A stretch of 64,000 bases of DNA, from the NCBI GenBank assembly GCA_028715055.1, contig JAQTLE010000004.1:1-64000 (forward strand), written 5' to 3'. This document shows positions 10,524 through 17,022 of this stretch, one piece after another. Source of the DNA: Sulfurovaceae bacterium (GTDB lineage Bacteria > Campylobacterota > Campylobacteria > Campylobacterales > Sulfurovaceae). The position numbers and the translations under genes were made by a program. The notes below the pieces were generated by a model. That model was not told where the DNA came from. It was given only the letters and a program-made list of their open reading frames with translations, and searched no databases. Position 1 is the stretch's first letter, and every line of letters begins with the position of its first letter.

Positions 10524-11631
10524 AAAAATTACGATCGTATCCAACACCTCATGGAGCTTGTACAACTTTAGGCTGGAACTCGCGAGAAACATTAAAAACG
10601 CCGGATACGAGGTGGTCTTGATCGCTCCTCGTGACGAGTACAGCGATAGATTGAGCCAAGAGTTCGAATACCATGACGTATGGATGAATAACAAAGGGAC
10701 AAACCCGAAAGAAGATATCAAGACAACCGTACAGTTTTACAAACTCTATAAACAAATAAAGCCTGATGCCGTACTGCATTACACCATCAAACCAAATATC
10801 TACGGGACGATAGCCTGCGATCTTCTGGGGATCAAAACGGTCAATAATATCGCGGGGCTCGGTACGCTTTTTATAAAACAAAATTTTGTGACCAAAATCG
10901 CTAAAGGGCTCTATAAATACTCGCAAAGCAAAGCCAATAAAATCTTTTTTCAAAACAACGATGACTATGAGATGTTTACAAGTGAGAGGTTGGTAGAACG
11001 GCATAAATGCGACGTATTGCCGGGCAGCGGAGTGGATACCCTCAGGTTTGAGGCGATAGAGCATCACAGAGAGGATGACACGTTTAGGTTTTTACTTATC
11101 GCACGTATGCTCTGGGACAAAGGCGTCGGCGAGTACGTAGAGGCTGCACGGATCATTAAAATGAATTATCCAAATATCCAATTCCAACTATTGGGTTTTT
11201 TGGACGTTGCCAATAACAGCGCTATTTCAAAAGAACAAATGCAAGAATGGGTAGATGAAGGATTGATTAATTATCTTGGTGTAAGCGATAATGTAAAAAA
11301 TGAGATTGCCAAGGCGGATTGTATCGTACTGCCGTCATTTTACAGAGAAGGGACCCCTAGGACATTGCTGGAAGCGGCGAGCATGGCAAAACCGATCATC
11401 ACGACGGATAATGTAGGATGCCGCGACGTAGTGGATGATAGCGTCAACGGGTATCTGTGCGAAGTAAGAAATGCGGCAGATTTGGCTGATAGGATGGAAA
11501 AAATAATCAATCTCAGCGAAGATGAGAGAGCAGCTATGGGACAGGCTGGCCGAAGAAAAATGATAAATGAGTTCGACGAAAAGATCGTCATTGACAAATA
11601 TATCGAAGCAATCGAAGAGATCCTCACGTAA
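10516..11631 (+). CDS. Glycosyltransferase family 4 (TTG start)
   Basis: TKKITIVSNTSWSLYNFRLELARNI...LIARMLWDKGVGEYVEAARII...PSFYREGTPRTLLEAASMAKPIITTDNVGCRDVV. Confidence 0.9.
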   Translation: MTKKITIVSNTSWSLYNFRLELARNIKNAGYEVVLIAPRDEYSDRLSQEFEYHDVWMNNKGTNPKEDIKTTVQFYKLYKQIKPDAVLHYTIKPNIYGTIACDLLGIKTVNNIAGLGTLFIKQNFVTKIAKGLYKYSQSKANKIFFQNNDDYEMFTSERLVERHKCDVLPGSGVDTLRFEAIEHHREDDTFRFLLIARMLWDKGVGEYVEAARIIKMNYPNIQFQLLGFLDVANNSAISKEQMQEWVDEGLINYLGVSDNVKNEIAKADCIVLPSFYREGTPRTLLEAASMAKPIITTDNVGCRDVVDDSVNGYLCEVRNAADLADRMEKIINLSEDERAAMGQAGRRKMINEFDEKIVIDKYIEAIEEILT

Positions 11632-11649
11632 AGCAGGGTCAGAGGTTTA
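11630..11649 (+). repeat. 20-bp repeat AAAGCAGGGTCAGAGGTTTA (copy 1)
   Basis: Identical 20-mer at 15461-15480; degenerate copy at about 13855-13880; each lies just 3' of a gene. Confidence 0.75.
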
Positions 11650-11669
11650 CTTTACATGAGGGGGGGTAG

Positions 11670-11825
11670 TTTGATGTCTATTGTGGCCTCAAAAAACGGG
11701 CACCGAAAATATTTTTAGATTTGCACTTAGAATGGTTTTATCGTCTATTAAAAGAGCCTACTCGAATCGGTCGCCAGATGGTACTGGTAAAATTTTTATT
11801 GTTATTGATGTTAAGAAGATTATGA
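11670..11825 (+). pseudogene. C-terminal remnant of a WecG/TagA/CpsF-type (GT26) glycosyltransferase
   Basis: Frame from 11670 reads FDVYCGLKKRAPKIFLDLHLEWFYRLLKEPTRIGRQMVLVKFLLLLMLRRL*, resembling the GT26 tail (KRAP...LEWLYRLLxEPxR). Confidence 0.75.
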
Positions 11826-11894
11826 ATATCAGTATTTTTAATAGAGTTGATTGGCAAAATCCGAAGAATATATATATTGATTTAAAGGAAAAAA

Positions 11895-12233
11895 ATGGAC
11901 ACTAAAGCAATGGCAGATTTGATTGATTTCACACCTCTATTTCAGATAGGATTTATCTCAATTGCATACTGGTTTGTAGCGATTGCTACAAGTGTAATGT
12001 GGGGAATTTATGGTATAAATGAAGAAAACCAAAAAACATGTCTTAAAAAGACCGGGGTGTTTGTTTCAGAGTTTTTCGGATCTATGTTCGGATGGAGCTC
12101 CCTTTATCTTTTAATTGATAGGATTATGATGGGTCATGGCGATAATTTTGAGATATTTTTAGGGATTGTTGCTATTACCGGAATAGGTGGTTATGCATAT
12201 CGTTTGGCAGATTGGCTTAGTAAAAGATCATGA
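11895..12233 (+). CDS. Small membrane protein of unknown function (112 aa)
   Basis: RBS aaggaaaaaa before ATG; 3 hydrophobic segments; no family recognised. Confidence 0.6.
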   Translation: MDTKAMADLIDFTPLFQIGFISIAYWFVAIATSVMWGIYGINEENQKTCLKKTGVFVSEFFGSMFGWSSLYLLIDRIMMGHGDNFEIFLGIVAITGIGGYAYRLADWLSKRS

Positions 12234-12325
12234 CAGTTAAAACTATTGCAACGAATATGTATAGCATTGCAAAAGAAAATTATACATGGAAAAAAATATC
12301 ATCTCAGTATGCCGAATTATTTTAA
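12230..12325 (+). pseudogene. 31-codon ORF resembling a GT4 C-terminal tail, ATGA-overlapped with upstream gene
   Basis: MTVKTIATNMYSIAKENYTWKKISSQYAELF* resembles the GT4 terminus (A..NY.W..I...Y..LF). Confidence 0.5.
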
Positions 12326-12346
12326 TTAAACAAGAGGAGTTTGTAC

Positions 12347-13846
12347 ATGCAAAGTAAATTTTCGGCATTATTATTGGCAGCAGGGAGTATAGCGTATGCT
12401 TCAGATTATCCTATATCACTGGATCACAACAATCTACGTCTCACCTATGAGAATGTGAAACTCCCAGGAGATGAGGATATGGGGCTTGTGGGATTGAACT
12501 ATCAGATGCAATTGGGTGAGTATGGCTATGGTGGACTTGGAGTCTATGGTGCTGCGACTGGAGAACGTGGAGGCTTTTTCGTCGGTGGGTTTGAAGGAGG
12601 GTTGCGTTATCCGCTAAGTGAGCGTATCGAAGCCGAAGCAGGGTTGTTTGTCGGAGGTGGCGGTGGTGGCGCAGCTCCGCAAGGCGGAGGGCTGATGCTC
12701 CGTCCTCATGTAGGGTTAAGCTATGAGATTGAAAATATTCATGCGGGTGTGCAGCTCTCTCGCATTGAATTTCCAAACGGTGACATCAGCAGCACCCAGA
12801 TCGTAGGGGTTATCGATATACCTTTCGAGTCGTTTAGATTGGATGGGGATTATGCAGGGGACCTACGGAATGTTGGACAAGAGATCGGCTCGTCATTGCA
12901 CCGGTCACTGGATGGCAAAGTGGCCAGGCTCGGCATAGAAGTGCAGCATTATGAGCCTGCAGGAGATGTCCGCGCAACAGATGGTGCAGAGCAAAAATCA
13001 TTTGAGACGGTAGGTGTGCGATATGAGCAGGCATTTGACGAACATTTCTCATGGCATATCACTACTGCCGGGGCTATGGGCGGTGAAAGTGACGGCTATG
13101 CTGAAGTATATGCTGGCACTGGGTGGCGTCAGCATATACTGGATACTCCTTTTTATTTGACAGCAGAAGGCTCAGTAGGCTTGGCTGGCGGAGGGCGTGT
13201 CTATACCGGTGGAGGGTCAATGATACGGGCTAAAGCAGGGATAGAGTGGATGATAGCACCAGCGTGGTCCATTGAAGCGCAAGGTGGGATAGTTGACTCC
13301 ATCGATGGCGATTTCAAAGCTAGTACATTAGAAGTGGCGCTGGAACACAGCTTCGGTATCCTTGTCCCATCTCAGCAGCCAGATCTGTTTACAGGGGCTA
13401 TTTCTCGCAGTGATTGGCGGCTGCAAACAGTGTATGAGAACTATTTTGATGCAGCCAGAAAGTCTCATAATGATGCTTCGGCAGGGCTGATAGGTTTGCA
13501 GGCGCAGAGCCTACAGGATGGATGGTATCTCTATGCCCGTGCAATGGGTGCCGTGAGCGGCGATGCAGGAGGATATGTAAGCGGAAGCTTGGGAGCAGGT
13601 GCTGAATATCCTCTAAGTGATACTATAGCATTATATGCCCAAGCAGGGCTTGGCGCTGCAGGAGGCGGCGGGATCGATGTGGGAGACGGCGCTATCGCTG
13701 AGGCTGAGGCAGGAATACGGTTTGGCGTAACGAAAAATATAGACCTCACCCTCTCAGGCGGAGCGATACGCAGCCTTAATGGTGGGCTTGAGAGTCCGAC
13801 GATCTCGGCAGGAGTGGAGTATAAGTTCGGAACGCTTAATTGGTGA
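12347..13846 (+). CDS. Gly-rich, beta-rich surface/outer-membrane-type protein with three internal repeats
   Basis: ATG at 12347 preceded by AAGAGGAG; signal-like N-terminus MQSKFSALLLAAGSIAYA; three homologous ~100-aa units with GGYxxxxxGxG..YPLS...GGGG motifs. Confidence 0.8.
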   Translation: MQSKFSALLLAAGSIAYASDYPISLDHNNLRLTYENVKLPGDEDMGLVGLNYQMQLGEYGYGGLGVYGAATGERGGFFVGGFEGGLRYPLSERIEAEAGLFVGGGGGGAAPQGGGLMLRPHVGLSYEIENIHAGVQLSRIEFPNGDISSTQIVGVIDIPFESFRLDGDYAGDLRNVGQEIGSSLHRSLDGKVARLGIEVQHYEPAGDVRATDGAEQKSFETVGVRYEQAFDEHFSWHITTAGAMGGESDGYAEVYAGTGWRQHILDTPFYLTAEGSVGLAGGGRVYTGGGSMIRAKAGIEWMIAPAWSIEAQGGIVDSIDGDFKASTLEVALEHSFGILVPSQQPDLFTGAISRSDWRLQTVYENYFDAARKSHNDASAGLIGLQAQSLQDGWYLYARAMGAVSGDAGGYVSGSLGAGAEYPLSDTIALYAQAGLGAAGGGGIDVGDGAIAEAEAGIRFGVTKNIDLTLSGGAIRSLNGGLESPTISAGVEYKFGTLNW

Positions 13847-13893
13847 TTAGTGAAAAAGCAGGGCTAGAGGCTTGCGTTTAAATTTATTATTTG

Positions 13894-14000
13894 TGGATTC
13901 TGGATCAAGTTCGGAATGACGGATTGTCGTCACTGCGAGACTTTGTAAAAGTCGCTGCAGTTTACTATTTATGGATCGCCACATTTCGTTTGCGATGACG
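13894..14000. repeat. Short palindromic repeats (TGGATTCTGGATCAAGTTCGGAATGAC and CGTCACTGCGAG...TGGATCGCCAC..TTTGCGATGACG)
   Basis: Same modules recur at 15505-15573, 16081-16192, 16756 and 17499. Confidence 0.8.
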
Positions 14001-14017
14001 AAAAAAGATCTATTAAA

Positions 14018-14218
14018 TCAGCACCCCTGACTCTCCATGCCAAGCTGTAGTTCCTCGATAGCGCGGCGGTGTTCTGCGATCTCATTTTTGATATCTTCGC
14101 TGTCACTTTCCTGGGCATCCGGTGTACCTACATATACTTCCAGCTCTTTGCGTAGTCTACTAATCGCTTCTTGGTGTTCTTTGATCTCTTTACGTAATTG
14201 TTCACAGATATCTGGCAT
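14018..14218 (-). CDS. 66-aa coiled-coil-like protein, paralog A
   Basis: RBS AGGAGT upstream of ATG; paralog at 15595-15795 with 16 differing sense codons, of which 13 are synonymous. Confidence 0.85.
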   Translation of the reverse strand: MPDICEQLRKEIKEHQEAISRLRKELEVYVGTPDAQESDSEDIKNEIAEHRRAIEELQLGMESQGC

Positions 14219-14305
14219 GTTTAACTCCTGTAAGTAGATAGTTTATTATATGATGTTATTTTTGAAGAGTTTCTGAATGGAGATTTCAATCAAAGCTATT
14301 ATTTG

Positions 14306-14369
14306 TGGATCCCCGCCTTCGCGAGGATGACGGATATTGATGGATTCCGTGTCGTAGCACGGAATGACG
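14306..14369. repeat. Palindromic repeats TGGATCCCCGCCTTCGCGAGGATGACG and TGGATTCCGTGTCGTAGCACGGAATGACG
   Basis: Inverted-repeat stems; recur at 15883-15945 and 16570-16596. Confidence 0.85.
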
Positions 14370-14385
14370 TTATATATATAAAATA

Positions 14386-14493
14386 ATGTCATTTGAACGT
14401 TCCTTGAAAGCCACGCTTGTGGCAGTAGTGCAAAAGCGAGCGTGTGCGATTCGCGAAAATGACGCTTTTTGCGCTACTTTTATAAAAAAGTAG
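14386..14493 (-). repeat. Two-hairpin repeat family, copy A
   Basis: Shared CGTCA...TGACA frame; hairpin CTACTTTT-ATAA-AAAAGTAG at 14474-14493. Confidence 0.75.
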
Positions 14494-14556
14494 TAAAAGA
14501 AAACTCACAAGATACTGAAATAAATTTAGTGTGACAGTTTAGTTTATGTATTTTTA

Positions 14557-14675
14557 TACCTTTCTTTTTACAAAGAAAGGTAACCAAAGAAAATCGTCAC
14601 CACTCACGAACCGTAACGCAATATTTCTGCGACATATGCTCAAAATATTTTTACTCTCCCTGCGTTCGGGCGACA
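14557..14675 (+). repeat. Two-hairpin repeat family, copy C
   Basis: TACCTTTCTTT-TTAC-AAAGAAAGGTA (14557-14582); inner stem AATATTT/AAATATT (14620-14626/14643-14649). Confidence 0.75.
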
Positions 14676-14730
14676 GTATATATTTTTTATGGATTTATGG
14701 TAAAATTTGTTTAGTTTTAAAGGAGAAGCT

Positions 14731-15027
14731 ATGAGATTAGAACCATATGAGATAAAAGCCATACAAGATAGCTTCATAAACAATTTTCATAGTGGAAAAA
14801 TCTATCTTTTTGGCAGTCGTGTAGATGATAGCAAAAAAGGTGGAGATATAGATCTTTATATTGAACCCATAGAAACCCAAAAGCTTGCGAATAAAAAAAT
14901 TGATTTTTTGGTTGACCTCAAATCAAAAATAGGTGATCAAAAGATAGATGTAGTCATCAATAGAGGTAAAAATGAGTTGATCGATCTGATAGCCAAACAG
15001 CAAGGAGTATTATTGTGGAAGAGCTAA
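14731..15027 (+). CDS. mntA: MNT-domain nucleotidyltransferase, antitoxin of an MNT/HEPN (MntA/HepT-type) pair
   Basis: ATG after AAAGGAG; GSRVDDSKKGGDIDLYIE minimal-NTase motif; overlaps HEPN gene. Confidence 0.88.
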   Translation: MRLEPYEIKAIQDSFINNFHSGKIYLFGSRVDDSKKGGDIDLYIEPIETQKLANKKIDFLVDLKSKIGDQKIDVVINRGKNELIDLIAKQQGVLLWKS

Positions 15028-15458
15028 AAGAGATTTTTAGAATAATAGATACTATGATGATAGGCTGTGATATTGATTATAAAGAATTAAAAACTAAGTT
15101 GATCGATGCGAAATTTTTTGACGATCATCAAAATGTGAGAATAGTAAATAGTTTTTTGTTTAATTACTCTAAAATACAAGATAAGATCGGCGCTAAGCTG
15201 CTCAAAAAAGTGTTGTATGTGCAAAAAGAGATCGATAATGAAAATATAAGCATGAAAGATGCTTTGAATCTTTTGGAAAAATTAGAAATAATCAAAGATA
15301 GCCATGCTTGGGACAGATTGAGGGAAATCCGAAATAATCTATCGCATGAATATCCGTACTGTATAGAAGAAAGGATAGAAAATATCAGTTTGGCAATGGA
15401 AGGGTACAAGATACTAACTGAGATATACTCAAATCTGAAAAAGTATTGCGAAATATAG
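15015..15458 (+). CDS. hepT: HEPN-domain toxin (HepT-like), GTG start
   Basis: RNNLSHEY = R-x4-H-x-Y motif; 13-nt overlap with MNT gene. Confidence 0.87.
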   Translation: MEELKEIFRIIDTMMIGCDIDYKELKTKLIDAKFFDDHQNVRIVNSFLFNYSKIQDKIGAKLLKKVLYVQKEIDNENISMKDALNLLEKLEIIKDSHAWDRLREIRNNLSHEYPYCIEERIENISLAMEGYKILTEIYSNLKKYCEI

Positions 15459-15594
15459 GAAAAGCAGGGTCAGAGGTTTAGTCGTTGGTTTTTAGCGGCT
15501 CCGTCACTGCGAGACCTAAGGTGGTCGTGGCAGTCCACTCTCTATGTATCGCCACACTTCGTTCGCGATGACGAAAAAAGACATAAAGATTAAA

Positions 15595-15795
15595 CTAGCA
15601 CCCCTGGCTCTCCATGCCCATCTGCAGTTCTTCAATAGCTCTGCGGTGTTCTGCGATCTCATTTTTGATATCTTCGCTGTCACTTTCCTGTGCATCGGGT
15701 GTACCGACATAAACCTCTAACTCTTTGCGTAGTCTGCTGATCTCTTCTTGGTGCTTTTTGATCTCTTTACGTAATTGTTCACAGATATCTGGCAT
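15595..15795 (-). CDS. 66-aa coiled-coil-like protein, paralog B
   Basis: 63/66 identical to 14018-14218 with mostly synonymous nucleotide differences; RBS AGGAGT. Confidence 0.85.
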   Translation of the reverse strand: MPDICEQLRKEIKKHQEEISRLRKELEVYVGTPDAQESDSEDIKNEIAEHRRAIEELQMGMESQGC

Positions 15796-15882
15796 ATTTC
15801 ACTCCTGAATGTAGATAGTTTATTATATGATGTTATTTTTGAAGAGTTTCTGAATGGAGATTTCAATCAAAGCTATTATTTG

Positions 15883-15945
15883 TGGATCCTCGCCTTCGCG
15901 AGGATGACAGATATTGATGGATTCCGGATCAAGTCCGGTATGACG
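15883..15945. repeat. Palindromic repeats TGGATCCTCGCCTTCGCGAGGATGACA and TGGATTCCGGATCAAGTCCGGTATGACG
   Basis: Inverted-repeat stems; positional equivalents of 14306-14369. Confidence 0.85.
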
Positions 15946-15961
15946 TTATATATATAAAATA

Positions 15962-16069
15962 ATGTCATTTGAACGTTCCTTGAAAGCCACGCTTGTGGCA
16001 GTAGTGCAAAAGCGAGCGTGTGCGATTCGCGAAAATGACGATTTTGGAGCTACCTTTTTAAAAAGGTAG
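15962..16069 (-). repeat. Two-hairpin repeat family, copy B
   Basis: Core as copy A; hairpin CTACCTTTTT/AAAAAGGTAG at 16050-16069. Confidence 0.75.
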
Positions 16070-16080
16070 TAAAAAGAATA

Positions 16081-16192
16081 TGGATTCCGGATCAAGTCCG
16101 GAATGACGGATCCGAATATGGATCCCAGGGTCAAGCCCGAGGATGACGGAGTGGTTATCTTTTTGTGGATCGCCACCTTCGCGAGGATGACG
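16081..16192. repeat. Run of three palindromic repeats (TGGATTCCGGATCAAGTCCGGAATGACG; TGGATCCCAGGGTCAAGCCCGAGGATGACG; TGGATCGCCACCTTCGCGAGGATGACG)
   Basis: Direct reading at 16081-16108, 16119-16148 and 16166-16192. Confidence 0.88.
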
Positions 16193-16248
16193 GATATTGA
16201 TGGATGACAAGTGTACATATGCTACAATAAATAAAAAAAGAGCGAATC

Positions 16249-16599
16249 GTGAGATACATCTATATAATATCTTTTTTTGTGACAATATTTGTCATAGAAT
16301 TTTTAGCTACAGCCACTAGAGGTGTAGAGTCTATAACTCTAGGATGGGATAAATTAAACCATTTTTTTGCATTTATGGTGTTGTATATATTGCTCTCGCT
16401 GGCTTTTCGAGATCTAAAAACGGTTTATAAAGTTTTGTTGCTTTTTGCTTTTGGATTGCAGATAGAGATAGTGCAGTCGTTTTTGCCATCTAGAGAATTT
16501 TCATATCTGGATATATCAGCCGATATAGTGGGCATTATGTTTGGACTTTTGATATACCATACATTGGTTCGTCATTCCGTGCTGCGACACGGAATCTAA
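16249..16599 (+). CDS. VanZ-like family small membrane protein (GTG start), C-terminus encoded by a palindromic repeat
   Basis: LGWDKLNHFFAFMVLYILL...FGLQIEIVQSFLPSREFSYLDISADIVGIMFG; repeat at 16570-16596. Confidence 0.8.
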   Translation: MRYIYIISFFVTIFVIEFLATATRGVESITLGWDKLNHFFAFMVLYILLSLAFRDLKTVYKVLLLFAFGLQIEIVQSFLPSREFSYLDISADIVGIMFGLLIYHTLVRHSVLRHGI

Positions 16600-16615
16600 A
16601 AAAAGTTATTTATTT

Positions 16616-16746
16616 GATACTTTTTTCTCACAGAGAATGCAAGCACAAGAGAAAAGTATCACAAAAGCGTCACACTCACAAACCGCGACGCATAATCTCT
16701 GCGAAGCCTACCTAGATTATGCTGCTTTTCGAGTGTTCGTATGACA
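16616..16746 (+). repeat. Two-hairpin repeat family, copy D
   Basis: GATACTTTTTTCTC...GAGAAAAGTATC (16616-16660); inner stem GCATAATCT/AGATTATGC (16690-16698/16714-16722). Confidence 0.75.
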
Positions 16747-16755
16747 ATATATTTG

Positions 16756-16781
16756 TGGATTCCGGATCAAGTCCCCAATGA
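16756..16781. repeat. Palindromic repeat TGGATTCCGGATCAAGTCCCCAATGAC
   Basis: Matches 16081 and 17499 copies with a decayed right arm. Confidence 0.7.
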
Positions 16782-16824
16782 CAAGTTTCGGGAATTGCTT
16801 CGTTTTTCACAATGACGTTGAAGG

Positions 16825-16930
16825 ACTAGAAGAAGTAATACTGCTCACGCCTTATTCATTTTCTTCGAGATTCAAGCGTCCTTTTCCTTCTATCATAAAT
16901 TGAAAAGAGTCATTTATAGGCATTTCGATA
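16825..16930 (-). pseudogene. Truncated, frameshifted duplicate of the 3' end of the outer-membrane barrel gene at 17609-18119
   Basis: Minus frame reads MPINDSFQFMIEGKGRLNLEENE* versus IPMYDSFQFIMEGKARWNLEKDE; terminal ..TAC TTC TTC TAG retained. Confidence 0.8.
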
Positions 16931-17022
16931 ATGAAAAAAATTGATTTTTCGATTAAAAATATTACACAAAAACTACACACATAAATATCATAATATGCGA
17001 TATATCAATTAAAGGAGATATT

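Larger units (their letters stand above)
13855..14493. repeat. Copy A of a ~0.6 kb segmental duplication (degenerate 20-bp motif, 66-aa ORF, palindromic repeats, hairpin repeat)
   Basis: Aligns by eye along its length with 15461-16069. Confidence 0.85.
15461..16069. repeat. Copy B of the ~0.6 kb segmental duplication, beginning with the 20-bp motif AAAGCAGGGTCAGAGGTTTA
   Basis: Aligns with 13855-14493; 15817-16040 is almost identical to its counterpart. Confidence 0.85.

Noticed and set aside
10549-11067. 172-aa minus-strand ORF
   Set aside because: Antisense to a clear GT4 gene.
11681-11905. 74-aa plus-strand ORF
   Set aside because: Overlaps the GT26-like remnant in another frame; no recognisable domain and no good RBS.
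14037-14237. 66-aa plus-strand ORF antisense to the coiled-coil gene
   Set aside because: The minus-strand ORF has the RBS and the synonymous substitution pattern; the plus ORF is Ser/Cys-rich antisense shadow.
14546-14734. 62-aa ORF across copy C of the hairpin repeat
   Set aside because: Covers repeat sequence (LTNRNAIFLRHMLK type peptide) and ends at the mntA start; likely spurious.
15015-15458. HEPN protein as part of a defence island or CRISPR effector
   Set aside because: Adjacent MNT partner and overlap fit a simple TA pair; no other defence genes nearby.
13855-15480. Integron with attC sites
   Set aside because: No integrase seen, and the 20-bp motif lacks the attC inverted core-site structure by eye.
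15946-16285. Minus ORFs with VIPDLIRNP, HPREGGDP and SGLDPES peptides
   Set aside because: Typical spurious translations of the short palindromic repeats.
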